From contig CM074145.1 in NCBI GenBank assembly GCA_037178625.1, positions 744,001 to 808,000 on the forward strand: a stretch of 64,000 nucleotides of DNA, given 5' to 3'. This stretch comes from Skeletonema tropicum. Taxonomy: Eukaryota; Bacillariophyta; Thalassiosirophyceae; Thalassiosirales; Thalassiosiraceae. Of this stretch, positions 46,101 to 57,900 are shown in pieces. The notes beneath the pieces are model-generated. The model saw only the letters and a list, made by a program, of their open reading frames with translations, searched no databases and was not told the DNA's origin. Numbering within the stretch: position 1 is the first letter of the stretch; every line of letters begins with the position of its first letter. The position numbers were made by a program, and so were the translations under genes.

Positions 46101-47165
46101 CGAATATTATCATCGTCAGGATCGAGTACGTAACGCCTCCCGCTACCCAAAAGCCTTACAAGGCGTGAATCAGATCGAAGCAGCTCTTTCCCTCCAGGCC
46201 GATTTTCAATTATGCTCTCTACCTCTGCAACTGGCAAGCAAACGTCCAGGCCATACGGCCTCCCAGAGCGAGCATTGCTGATAGACGAGCCGTTAGATTC
46301 AAATGCAACTACAGATTCAAGTGGAAAGCTTCTACAAGCCATTTGACATGTAGTGCAAGTAGCGCCACTAAATCTGTTCTTGTTGTTTGGACAAGTGAGA
46401 CCTGATATCTTCAAATGATTCGGAAATGCCCCAATACCAAAAGCTCCGGAGAGCATATCAATAAAAGCCTTCGTACTTGCCCACGGTCCATCATTGGGAT
46501 ATATATCGTCTCCTTCATAAAAGTGCCCGTCTGCAGGAGCAAACCCCTCTATGGCTTCTCCGTCTTCATTCTTCCCACCAAAATGAACTCGCTCAAGTGT
46601 TGGCAAGAACCTGGATATAAAAGGGATGCATTTTATTCTAGTTTCTAAATCAACTTCAATATCTCTGAACTCATCAATGTTCCCTTCCTCTAACAGCTCC
46701 TCGGTTAAAAGAGAGAATTGATATGAATGTCAGTAACATCCCGGAAACGGGGAGCAACTCCCAAATGCATCTGCGCCGCCGTATCAATTCGTAATAAAGT
46801 AAGCAGTGGCATGGTCTCATGGAGAAGGCTACAACACACGGCTCCGCATGTCAAAATATCTTCAAAGGAAGGAACTGCATAACGCCCGCCCACACCTCTG
46901 CTGGCAAAGTTAGTTGATCGTTCGGGGTGTCATCGGCCAAAGTCGGAGTGTCATCGCATGGTGAACGTGAACGTCGCAGGCGCTTTGAGGCGCGCTCTGC
47001 GGAGGATGGAGATCCAACATGACCGTCGGGCAACAGCGCTCCATTGTCTATGTTACTAGGATTCATTGGCTCTCTAACTCGTTGCTCACGATCAGGATGA
47101 GAGTGTCGACAGGTTGATTGGATCGGTTCGATGATTGCGCTTGGCGTCGAGCGACGAGCGAGCAC
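43125..47165 (-). CDS. F-box plus armadillo-repeat protein, with frame breaks
   Basis: Starting at ATG 47165 (or 47063), a basic N-terminus leads to an F-box-like motif (LPAEVWAGVMQFLP) continuing as EDILTCGAVCCSLLHE. A 765-codon stretch follows (ORF 46606-44309) with importin/armadillo-type repeats (EGINDAIPCLTEALDT; AKVIPKFTRLLNSSED; AGGIPKLVELLHSSED). After an intron (GTACGT...TTACAG, 44319-44226) comes a 3' exon to 43125 with an acidic, Asn/Ala-rich, UBA-like end (FQELRRSFQNGFASGQ). F-box plus ARM suggests a ubiquitin-ligase adaptor. One-base shifts are needed at about 46863, 46718 and at the 44321 exon end (T run). They may be decay or sequence errors. Confidence 0.72.
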
Positions 47166-47850
47166 TGGAAGCTGAAAGCTGAATGAAAGCGGCTATGTGA
47201 AAATGGGGAAGAGCAGCACCCGTGGAAGCATTGGCGGAAAGTAAATAATTTATGATGCACCCCTTTAGAAATCAATTTTTTGCTGATCCTCTAACGTACC
47301 CCTACATATTCATTTGCTGAGTTTGGTCTCTCATCTTAAATCAAGTGTCCCCCCAATGAAGCAGTGTGCGTGTCGAAGAAGCCGCTTTCAACTTTCAACT
47401 CAGCTTGAGTTGTTGCATCATCACACGTTTCTACACATTACCTCTAACAAAAATGTACACCAATAACTTTCTTTCTATTCCTCGAAGCAACAAACCCCCA
47501 CCAGTTTTCCTACGAAACATTCACCATCATTCTCGTCTCATCTACATCCTCTCTGTCCTCACAGCCTAAACATTCGGTCGTGAAGCTCGGTGGCGGAGCT
47601 GTACAGAAAGAGAAAGGATTTGTTACGTTGTGATTACTTATGTTTCTTGCTAATGAGCTGGACCTCTGCTGGAGAGTTACTTTCATCACAGCATTACTTT
47701 ACTGTGTTATTAGTTCATCCAGCTAATCAACTTGTGTACTTTTAGTAAATTCAAATGAAAATCGATTCTCCATTTTTTTCTTTCAGAATCTTTGAAAAAG
47801 TCGCATCGCCACCCCGAAGTCACACCAAACGACCTTCCACCTTCCACGCG
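47166..47850. other. Intergenic
   Basis: No gene seen; 5' flank of the F-box gene and AT-rich sequence up to the hAT remnant. Confidence 0.4.
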
Positions 47851-47858
47851 TGTGCAAC

Positions 47859-48848
47859 TTGGCTTTTGATTCTAGTGCGCACCATCTTGATTTCTAGTGC
47901 GCATCCCGCACATAATCGCGCACTCGAGTCCTACGGTAGGAACCTAGTGGCTGACATACTAGGCTAAAAAAAATGTGCGCTGCTGTGGAGGATGATACTG
48001 GCAATGTAATGAAGAGGACTCAGCAACTGAATCAACATACAATGCATCCTAGAGTAACATTTAACAAAACTATTTATGTATTCACAATCCCCTTTTGTTG
48101 TAGGCTCGGTAAAGGGAGAGGAAGATCTGATCACCCAACGTACGAGTCTGGTGTTCGTTGAAGTTGTTGTTGAGGAGTGAGAAGACCCGTTCTGCTGCCC
48201 CTGATGATGGCATCACGAGGGACAATAGCTGAGCTGCTTCCTAATAGTAACGCAAGCTGCTATTGCAATTGCATTGATTTGAGCGACAGCCACAGTACCT
48301 GCATCTTTTATTCCTCCTAGAATCCTCGGCAAGTTCAGCGTCAAGATTGAGATACTGCTGGTAGTGCCAAGAGAGAATAGCTGAGTGATCTTTGTTGTAT
48401 TCAAACTTGGAACGAGGCACTGCTACTTTCTGGCAATAAGTACTCCATCCATGCTTGAGCTTGTCAACAATATTATCCTCGCCTTCCAGATTTAGTGCAG
48501 GGTGATGACGAAGCTTTTCCAACTTTGCCATGGCCTGATTACGACTGAGGTGCTTCGCAACAGCAGGATTAAAGATACTGGCGCCCTCGAACAACTCAGT
48601 GGCGATGAACCCGTCACCTCCCTCGACAAACAAGCGTTCATTGAAATACTCAATAGCTGGAGCAACAGCTGAAAGCTACGTCACAGCTTCCCTCGGCTGG
48701 GGTATGGCGTTGTCATTTTTTGTCATAATTCATGATGAAAAAGGAGGGTAAGAGAAGGAAGGAAGGGCGAAATGGGAGGAAATAGGTCTGCTGGGGAAGA
48801 CAAGAATTTAGTGCGCGGCCGCACTGGCGCACTAGAATCAAAAGCCTA
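47859..48848 (-). mobile_element. Second hAT-type element, 990 bp, decayed
   Basis: Ends are inverted repeats (left TTGGCTTTTGATTCTAGTGC, right reverse complement TAGGCTTTTGATTCTAGTGC), with further TAGTGCGC words just inside. The 8-bp target duplication TGTGCAAC is exact (47851-47858, 48849-48856). The interior minus strand encodes a transposase C-terminus. Different family from the element at 31379. Confidence 0.88.
48082..48633 (-). pseudogene. hAT transposase C-terminal remnant
   Basis: One minus frame reads FNPAVAKHLSRNQAMAKLEK, later ILSWHYQQYLNLDAEL, then after an in-frame TAG (about 48238) EAAQLLSLVMPSSGAAERVF, the hAT dimerisation signature. It ends at a TGA at 48082. The catalytic core is missing. 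Confidence 0.75.
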
Positions 48849-48985
48849 TGTGCAACACACATCATCATCATCATGTTGAAGCCTCTGTCAAAATCTTACA
48901 GCATTTCATCATCAAGCTAGAGACAAAATACTCAGCTTGGTAGCAATAGACGCAAAGGAACTCCTCAAGGCAGCTGAATACTACG

Positions 48986-49609
48986 ATGATGAGACAAAGT
49001 TGTATACTACTATCTTTGTTTCTGCTGTCTTCAGCGACAAACGGATTTGTTACTCCATCAGCAACTTCCACTACTCGTCAACATCTCAAAACGCCAATCA
49101 TATCAACCTCGTCACTGAACCTTGGATCATTCGACGAATACTCGTTAACAGACCCTGATCAGGATCTAGCCTACGAGGATACACTAATTGGAACAAGCGA
49201 TGACGCAAATAATAAAGTTGCCATGGAAGGAACCTTCGTCACTGTCGCATACAAGGGTCAACTAATGTCCAACAATAAAGTCTTCGACGAGGGTCAAATA
49301 TCATTCCGACTTGGCAACAATCAAGTAATTAAAGGTTGGGATCGTGGCCTCGTCGGGATGAAGGTAGGCGGTAAACGTACATTAAAGATCCCTCCACAAT
49401 TGGCATATGGTGATCGAGGTGCGGGTGATGTCATCCCAGGCGGAGCGCATCTTCAGTTCGATTGTGAATTAAAGGGTATTGCGAATAACGCTATTGAGGA
49501 AAAGATGGCACAGGCATCATCGATGAATCCGGCGAAACAATTCTTTTATGTGTTTGTGGCTGGAAGTATTATTTATGATGTGCTAAAGTATCAGATGCAT
49601 GTTATTTGA
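48986..49609 (+). CDS. FKBP-type peptidyl-prolyl isomerase, plastid-targeted
   Basis: 207 residues, single exon. The N-terminus is a signal peptide (MMRQSCILLSLFLLSSATNG) cleaved before Phe-Val-Thr-Pro, which fits the diatom ASAFAP-type motif for complex-plastid import. The FKBP domain (residues ~80-160) shows VTVAYKGQLMSNNKVFDEG, VIKGWDRGLVGMKVGGKR and IPPQLAYGDRGAGDVIPGGA. A C-terminal hydrophobic stretch (QFFYVFVAGSIIYDVL) may anchor it to a membrane. It catalyses prolyl cis-trans isomerisation; likely a thylakoid or plastid folding factor. Confidence 0.95.
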   Translation: MMRQSCILLSLFLLSSATNGFVTPSATSTTRQHLKTPIISTSSLNLGSFDEYSLTDPDQDLAYEDTLIGTSDDANNKVAMEGTFVTVAYKGQLMSNNKVFDEGQISFRLGNNQVIKGWDRGLVGMKVGGKRTLKIPPQLAYGDRGAGDVIPGGAHLQFDCELKGIANNAIEEKMAQASSMNPAKQFFYVFVAGSIIYDVLKYQMHVI

Positions 49610-50359
49610 TGATGATTATGTGGAATGATGATGATGATTACTCCTATGAATGAACGAATTTGTAGTGAGGATGCAGTGGATGAGATAGCATTGATAATTG
49701 ATAGTAGTTGATGTGCCGTGTGATTGGCTGCTACTTCCAAAATTTCTGTTTTATTATTGTTCTTACTGATGTCATGGAAGTTAAACAAGAAAAATCATTA
49801 AAGTTGACAAACAACGGCGCGGCAGCATCTCACCTGTTAACAGCGCAGAGACGCAAGGTCTCCTCACGCCACACGTTTGTTTGCTATAAATCTATTATAG
49901 CAGCAACCCAAACCTCCTGCAGATTGTTTTGAATGTTGAGACGATGCAGAAAAGTGAGCTGAGAGTTATTTGGCATTATTTGTCCATTCTTCCGGACGGA
50001 CGGACCTTTGGTCGTGAAAATGATGATCTGTAAACCGCTGACACCTGTGAAATCTTATGTAGGAGTAGATCTAAGCATTGAATAATCCTTCTTTTCCATT
50101 GAATCAATGCAACATCACTCTGGTGAAAAGAAGAAAGCAAGTAGCACGTACGTACATCGATGCGATAAAAGAAGTCTTTCTTAGCCATCACTTTAACTTA
50201 TTAATCACTTGAATTAGTTAGAGATATTAGTTTATGTTCAGTCGAACTCGAGCTACTACTCTATCGAAGTATTTATACATTTTCACCTCTCCTACCATCC
50301 ATCAAAAAAGTAATGTATGTATCATCAAGGACCTCTACTTATGTAGCAAAAGGGTATCC
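49610..50359. other. Intergenic
   Basis: No gene seen; convergent 3' flanks with ATG-rich microsatellite (GATGATGATGAT) just after the FKBP stop. Confidence 0.45.
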
Positions 50360-50929
50360 TCATATTTCAAAATCAAACATTAAGTCGTCTTCTTCTTCAT
50401 CACTACTCGACTTCCTCTGCTGCTGTAAGGCTTCGGGGGCAGCACCGACCTCGGTAAGGGTAGAGCTAGACTTCTTCAAGGTGCAGTCCCAGCTCGGAAG
50501 AGAGGCTGGTGATGAACAGGGCCGACTACAACTTCTAATGCTACTACTACAAAAACTGTCTGGCGAAACTATCCTCGACTCCATTGTTCCAATTGTTCCA
50601 CCATTACCTCCACTGCTTCAACTCCTGCATTTAAATGACACTTCATTTTGCCTATCACTCGCTGAATTTGATTCTTCCAACAATGACACCGGAAGTGCCT
50701 GATTCTGCATCAGATTCTCAAGCGATGTCAAAACCTTAGGATGGTAGTCTAATCTTTGACACGAGAGAAGCATCCCGTTGAGCAACCGTCGATACATCTG
50801 ACCCTCTTGCCATTCGGCTACCTTGCTGGCATGCTCTAATTCAAGCTGGGCGTATCTTCTATTGTGTCGGTCATCTTCAGATAATGGAATGGGAATTGAT
50901 TTGGAGGATGAGTTCGAAGTGGACAACAT
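50360..50929 (-). CDS. Small unrecognised protein, in-frame TGA
   Basis: From ATG 50929 the frame encodes a Ser-rich start, then a helical segment (YAQLELEHASKVAEWQEGQM; VLTSLENLMQNQALPV). It hits TGA at about 50618 and continues open in the same frame (SSGGNGGTIGTMESRIVSPD) to an acidic end (SSDEEEDDLMFDFEI). Either an unrecognised intron removes the TGA (a GCAG acceptor lies beside it) or the gene is broken. The LINE lies immediately upstream of its 5' end. Confidence 0.5.
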
Positions 50930-50985
50930 AATTTATTCTTTGCCAGTACATGAACGCCTGACTTCAGCTGTTTTCTTTGTGAGTG

Positions 50986-51079
50986 CACAATAATAAATAG
51001 ACAGGTGTTACGCTTCCTGTGCAAACTGACTACATACGCTCGACACCAATTTGTGAACTTCAAGTAGTGCTTTCTGTGC
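50986..51079 (+). repeat. 94-bp direct repeat, upstream copy (LINE target duplication)
   Basis: Identical base for base to 58168-58261, starting CACAATAATAAATAGACAGG. It lies in the 5' flank of the small gene ending at 50929, so this copy is the original site. Confidence 0.95.
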
Positions 51080-51202
51080 GGTATTCAAGGCCTTGATGTA
51101 GTAGTTAGCGTTACCGATGGAGAGGGCAAGACTCTGTCAACCGTTACTCTTCGCCAACTCTTCCTTCATCTCTTCAAGACTCTTGACGGCAAGTCCTTGT
51201 TT

Positions 51203-51862
51203 GCCAGCGTCCATCAAGGAGCGGGCATGACAGAAGTTGAGGCCGTGGTTTCCGATAATGAGGAATACCATCGCATTGCTGAAATGATGAACAAGAATGT
51301 TGCTGCCTACACCTACTATTATTTGACAACGATGCATAAGATGGATCCCAACTTAGTTCTTAAACTCCTGGATAAAACTATGGATCCTAACCTGGTCGCT
51401 GAGGTCAAGGATTGTGAATGGGACAAAACTACCTTCACGATTACCACTCCTCAGGATAAGAAAGAAGATGCTCGTGATGACGCACTTGCGAATCAACCGT
51501 GGATGATGGATCTTCAGCAAATTGAGGCTGACCGTGTGAACAAGCCGTCCCAAGCGGCGTTCAGGCTCGATGATCGCCAGTCTCTTGGCACGATGCACCC
51601 CCAGAATGACGAAAAGCGCAAGACGGCGGTGCAGTTCGGTGATACCTTCGAGGTTCCCGCTACTGCTGATGTTCAACACGATGTTACCTCCGTCAACTCC
51701 TCTGATGATGAATTGCTCTCAGAGGCAGATGACTCTACGGGCTACCAACCCAACAACGATGACGACAAGTCGCCTAACTCGACAAATTGCAGTCAGAATC
51801 TTTTTCCCTCCGATATGGAGAAGGATAAGGCTGCAATGGAGGAGGCGGCGAATGGGGTATAG
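51203..51862 (+). CDS. LINE ORF1 (5'-truncated)
   Basis: The ORF track of this frame is open from about 51050 (VVVSVTDGEGKTLSTVTLRQ upstream of 51203), and the stop is at 51862. Protein features: NVAAYTYYYLTTMHKMDPNL, an acidic Ser/Asp C-terminus. The upstream part lacks a start codon, so the copy is missing its N-terminus. The role is presumed to be nucleic-acid binding; no zinc knuckle is visible. Confidence 0.75.
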   Translation, partial: ASVHQGAGMTEVEAVVSDNEEYHRIAEMMNKNVAAYTYYYLTTMHKMDPNLVLKLLDKTMDPNLVAEVKDCEWDKTTFTITTPQDKKEDARDDALANQPWMMDLQQIEADRVNKPSQAAFRLDDRQSLGTMHPQNDEKRKTAVQFGDTFEVPATADVQHDVTSVNSSDDELLSEADDSTGYQPNNDDDKSPNSTNCSQNLFPSDMEKDKAAMEEAANGV

Positions 51863-51945
51863 TCGGCACCAGCTATCTCAGTAGTAACTCCGCTACTGAG
51901 ACACAGCGATCTGATAGGGGTGGGGATATTAATAGGGCCGATGGA

Positions 51946-54900
51946 GTGAGAAGAAGAGTACGCAATCAACGTCGAGCCCAAGCTTTCAGGACAAGAGAAG
52001 AAACACAACGTCGTATTAAGCTGATTGACAAATTTGGGAACATTACACATATCATTAGGAATGGGAAGATGGCGGCAGGAAATATTGAGGCAATCATGAC
52101 TGCAATTGATAGGAGGGCGAGGAGGGTTGTGGACGCAGAGACGCTTCGGGCGTTGCAAAGGGAAACATTGATAGAGGAGGCGATAGATGAAACGGGCACT
52201 GTTGGGGAGTTGCCCTCTACTGCTGAGAGGAGGTTTCTAGAGGACCATTTTACTCGACAAGAGTTAGAGGAGGTGAGGACGGTCGATGACGATCTCATGA
52301 AGGTACACGGTAGAGCTCCTCAGGCAAAACGAGAGGGTGTTGTCCGACTGCTCTACGAAAACATCAATGGGCTGAATAATCGCATGAGTGGAAACATCAA
52401 ACTGGACAGGGGTAGAGAAATGTTGGATGAATTGGAGGTCGACATTGCAGCCTTTAATGAGATCAAGATCAACTTCAATCACAAGAAGAATGTCAATGGT
52501 CTATCTCAGCTATTTAACGGAGGAGAAGCCGAAGTGAAGGTGGTGCACGGATGCAATACTCATGAGGGTGCTATCTCTAGAGTGCAGGAAGGAGGGACTG
52601 GAATTCTCACGTTTGGCCAACTGGCTGAACAGTTCGACCACATGAATAGTGGACAAGACGCCACCGGCCTGGGAAGATTCTCGTTCTCGAGATATATCGG
52701 AGAGAATGGTATTTCAACTTGGGTCGTCTGCGGATATCAACCATGCGTTAGTAAAGGCCCTAGCACTAGTTACCAGCAACAACGACGGTATTTTATTCAG
52801 AAGAAGCAGCCTGACGTCAAGCCACGAGACAAATTCTATGAGGACTTGATTACTCTACTCAAGAGATGGCGTGAGGAAGGAGACCGAATTATTGTCTGCT
52901 TAGATGCTAACGAGAATATATACACCAAGCGGATCGGACAGGCTCTTACGGAAGTAGATGGGTTAGCGATGAAGGAAGTGGTAGGAGACTACACGGGAAA
53001 GCAGCTTGGCGCAACTTATTTTCGCGGCTCTCAACCTATCGATGGCGTGTGGGCGACAAGGGATATCGAAGTTTTGAATGCATGCGTAATGCCGGTGGGT
53101 TATGGAATGGGTGATCACCGTTGCTTCGTGGTAGACTTCTCGTTGTCATCACTTGTTGGCCGCTCCTTGGTCCGTGTGAAAAAGTTGAAGGCAAGAAGGC
53201 TGAATACCAAGCTCCCTAGAGTTGCAGAGAGATACAATCACCTGCTGGAAACGAATCTGATCAGGCATAGGGTAGACGACGATCATCGTGCCGCATACCA
53301 GGCACAAACAAAGGAAGAAGCTCGTACCGCTCTTGCGTCCTCTGAAGAGAAAAGCAAACAATATATGGCTCACGCAGAATCGAAGTGCCGCAAAATCAAG
53401 GCGGGTAGAATACCATTCTCAGCAGAATCAGTGACTTGGATAAAGCGAGGCGAAGTCTATAGAACACTTCTCCGCTATCATGCGGGAAGGAAGGTGAACC
53501 GAGGGAATTTGAAACGAAAATGTCGGAAGCTGAAGATACTTCGTCCATTCAATCTCTCAGTAGCAGAGATCGCTGCCAGGCTCAAAGCTTGCGACAGTAA
53601 GTGTGATCATTTTAGGAAGCATGGACACCACTATAGAAAGAAGCATTTGAATCGCCGGTTGGATATTGCTAAAAAGAAGGGTGATGAAGCTGCAGAGAAG
53701 CGTATTCTCGCCATCATTAAAGGAGAGAGAGATAGACGTTTCTGGAGGAAGTTGAACTACAATCTTGGTAAGCGGTTTAGCGGTAGCATTCGAACAGTGC
53801 AGGTGGAAACTGATGGTGGTAACGTGGTAGAATATGACACGAAAGATTCAGTGGAAAAAGCAATTTTGGAAAATATTCATGGCGAGGGCAAACGATTCTA
53901 CCAGGCAGAAGAAGCCCCTATCTGCAAAGGGCGTCTTAGAGGTCAATTTGGATACAACGCCGACACAGTTGCTGCCAGGGCAGTGCTGGATGGCACTTAT
54001 GAATTCTCTGAGGACTATCATGAGGCAACGAAACAGTTATTTGAGCAGATTGCAAAGATTCGATCTCTTGTTCCGATGGACTCCGTGGAAACCCTGATTG
54101 ATGAGGTGACTTGGGCTAAGAGCTGGAGACGGTCGAAGGAGGCAACATCATCGTCTATTTCTGGCTTCCATTTTGGCCATTACATTGCTGGCGCAGAGTC
54201 GGAGTATATCTCCAACTACCACGCAGTTAAAATATCTCTCGCTCTCATGAGGGGTATCAGTTTGTCAAGGTGGCAACGCGGTTTGGCCTGCATGCTCGAA
54301 AAGAAAGCAGGCAGTCGACTAGTCACCAAATTGCGCAGCATCCTATTGTTGGAGGCTGACTTGAACAAAGCAAACAAGATCATATACGGTGATAGGATGA
54401 TGAATAATATTCGCAAATACCAACTCATGCCAGAAGAGATATTTAGTGAGAAAAATAGAACGGCAGATGATGGGGCCTTGGCAAAAATACTATTCTTTGA
54501 TATAGGACGGCAACTTCGTACTCCGGCTGCTATTGCTTCGGTAGATGCAAGCAACTGCTATGACAGAATAGCACATGCCATTGCTTCTTTGGTGTTTCAA
54601 GCCTTTGGAGTTGAGCAGTCGGCAACAGAGTCTATGCTTACTACAATCCAGGAGATGCGGTACTTCTTGCGAACTGCGTATGGGGACTCAACACGGTGCG
54701 CAAACAGCACCGTCGAAGTTAAGTATCAAGGGCTGTGTCAAGGAAATGGTGCTGCACCTGCCGGGTGGGCAGCAATTAGTATCACCATCTTGATGGCTCA
54801 CAAAGCCGATGGACATGGAGCGACCTTCGTTTGCCCTTTCACACCATCCAAACAAATTGACTTGGCGGCTATTCTCTTTGTCGATGATACGGATATCATT

Positions 54901-57900
54901 CATATCAATATGAAGAAGAGGGAGACAATAAATGAGGTTCATGCAGCTCTGACAGCAAGCGTCCGCAGTTGGAATAATCTTTTGATGGCAACAGGGGGCA
55001 CCCTACATCCAGATAAGTGCTTCTATTATTTGATGTCTTACTATTACGACGAGAGGAAGCAGTGTTGGCTGTATGAAGATCACACTAAGGATTGCTATTA
55101 CGACATTGAATTGTCTCTTCCAGATGGGACCCCATTTTTGATGAAGCATCACTCTGTGGAGCATCCGGAGACTATGCTAGGTGTGGCAACAAGCCCGTCT
55201 GGTTCGTGCCGCAGCAAGTGCAATTGTTCTGAGGAGTGCAAAGGTCCTCTGGACGTTTTAATCGAGAAAGCATCTGATTGTGCGCAAAAAGTTCTAGGGA
55301 GCAGATTGAATCGGCGTCAATTCTGGACATGGCTATCAGCTTGTTTTTGGCCTAAAGTTTCATACGGTCTGTGCTGCCAGACGGCCCCCATCAAAGATCT
55401 TCAGACATGTCTGCAAAAGACGTATTATCAGTTGATGCCTGTGGGTGGTATGATACGCACGGCGCCTAAGGAAATCCGTGATCTAGACATTGGCTTCTAC
55501 GGCGGTGGATTCCCGAATGTGCCGATAGAATGCGGCATTCAGCAATTGAACAAACTGATGATGCACTATGGATGCCCGTCTAGTAATGGAATCACAGCTC
55601 AGGTCTCGGTAGACCTCTTCATTATTGAACTCGGTCGAGCGCACCAGCCCTTTGATGAATCATTTCAACAATATCACTCTTGGGTTACTCCTAGCTGGGT
55701 GAAATCGCTCTGGGAAAAAGTAGATACCTACGGGTATAAGGTGGTATTGAATAATATCGAAAACCCCTTCCCAAGAGTGGGTGACAAGTGGCTCATGTGT
55801 GTATTTGAAGATCTCCAGTATTCTCCAAAAGAACTACGGCAATTGAACAGAGTCCGCCTGCACCAACAAGTTCTGTTTTTATCGGATATACTGTGTGTGA
55901 GGGGTTCTAAGATTGATCCACGGTACAAGAAGAGGCTGCGGCGGGAGGATGAAAAGTGGTCTAAGCTTGACTTTCCCGCTGAGGAACCATCGTCAAAAGA
56001 CTTTAATGTGTGGAAGTCGGCACTCTCTCAATTAGCCCCAGGAGGTTTACTTAGCGTCCGGTTGGGAAATTGGGTGCACATCGGCCACAAACTTCAGCCG
56101 TGGCGGTACTGTGCCGCATCGAATAGACTGCTCCGCTGTATGGGTAACGACCTTATGGAGGTATACCCTCCGCATGAAAATAACCCTCGGAGATATGTGA
56201 AAGATGGCAGTGATCATGCCCAGGCTCAGTACAATGTTGCGTGTACGATAGAAGAGGTAGTTACTGCGGTATATCGTCTGGTAAGTCATGCACCAATCCC
56301 AGGTCAGTCTCTACCCCCTAGCACTCTGTGGGAAGTCCTCGACCAGTGGGGTAGCATGTGGATGTGGGAAGATCTTGAACTGACGGGGAGCTATGAGTTC
56401 CTCGTGGCGGCTATTATAGATGGATCACTAATATGTGTGGCGGACGGATCCTTTATCAAGGAGATGTACCCAGATATCTGCTCAGCTGCATTCATTATGG
56501 AGTGTTCCAAGGGGAGAGGCCGACTCGTTGGTAAATTCTCTGAGAAGACACTCGCCGCTTGCGCCTATCGTGGGGAGCTTTTGGGATTACTCGCTATTCA
56601 TCTCATCCTATTAGCGGTGAACAAACTGAAACCATCGCTGTCTGGTTCCGCCCAGATCTATTCTGACTGCTTGGGGGCTCTCAATAATGTGGAAAACCTG
56701 CCTCCGCATCGTATCCCGTCGAGTTGCCGGCATTCAGATATACTCAAAAATATCATGATCCATTGCAGGTCTCTAACCTTCAGCACAGTATTTTCTCATG
56801 TCTCGGCCCATAAACTCGATCATTTGGTGTGGGAGGAGCTGTCTAGGCCTGAACAGTTGAATGAACAGTGTGACTCTGGCGCAAAACTAGCGATTTACGA
56901 TGTTGATCCGAACGCAGGAATGGCGGCGCAACCTTTGCCACTGGAGCCAATCTGCGTCTATGTGGATAAGGGTAAGGAGAAGATGACTTCAGATACTGGT
57001 GAACGAGTCCGCTTTCATGGCCACCTAGCGTTGGCCAGGGAGATCTTCGCTAAGAGACAGATCCTGCTTCCATCCGCGTTCGTCCAAGTAGATTGGGTCA
57101 ACGTGAACAAGGCATTACACGAGGTCCCGCGGCTGTTCCAACTATGGGCATGCAAGCAAGTTCACGACATAGCCGGCACCAACTTGCGGTTACACAGATG
57201 TGATCCTAATCACTCTCCTTTGTGCCCTTCTTGTCTGGATGCACAGGAGTCATGCGCTCACGTCTTAATGTGTGAAGAAGAGGATAGGGTGAAATGTTTT
57301 CAGATGTCAGCGGATAATTTACAGTCCTGGTTACAATCGGTGGGGACATGTGATGTGCTGGAAAAGTATATCATGAGTTTCGTGAGGGCTCGGAATGGCA
57401 AAAGCTTTATGGACTGCATTGCTAGCGATCATGACCCGATACTGCGGAAGTTGGCACGTTCACAAGATAAGATTGGATGGCGGCGGTTTATGGAAGGAAT
57501 GATATCCAAGGAGTTCTGTACGATTCAAGAGACACATCGTCGTCTGGAGGGCAGCTATCTTTCGGGCGCAAAATGGGCACAGAGCTTCTCAATCAAGCTG
57601 ATGGAGATGACCCATGGACAGTGGCTGGTGAGGAATTTCTTGATCCATGATAAAATTTCTGGTATGCTTGCGTTAGAGAGGAAGGAGGAGCTACAAATAG
57701 CTATAGAGGAGCAGCAAGAGATGGGCTTAGAAGGGCTTGGAGAGGAGGATAAATATTTGATGGAAATCAATCTCGATGATCTCGAAACAACTTCTGGTGA
57801 ACACCAGGCTTATTGGCTGCTTTCAGTAAAAGCGGCACGTGAAGCCTTCTTGATACGTCGCCAGCGGGCTCAGGCAGCACTTCGACGCGGTCAAAACAAC

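Noticed and set aside
44266..46648. Plus-strand ORFs of 60-110 codons across the ARM region
   Set aside because: Antisense shadows of the long minus-strand armadillo frame.
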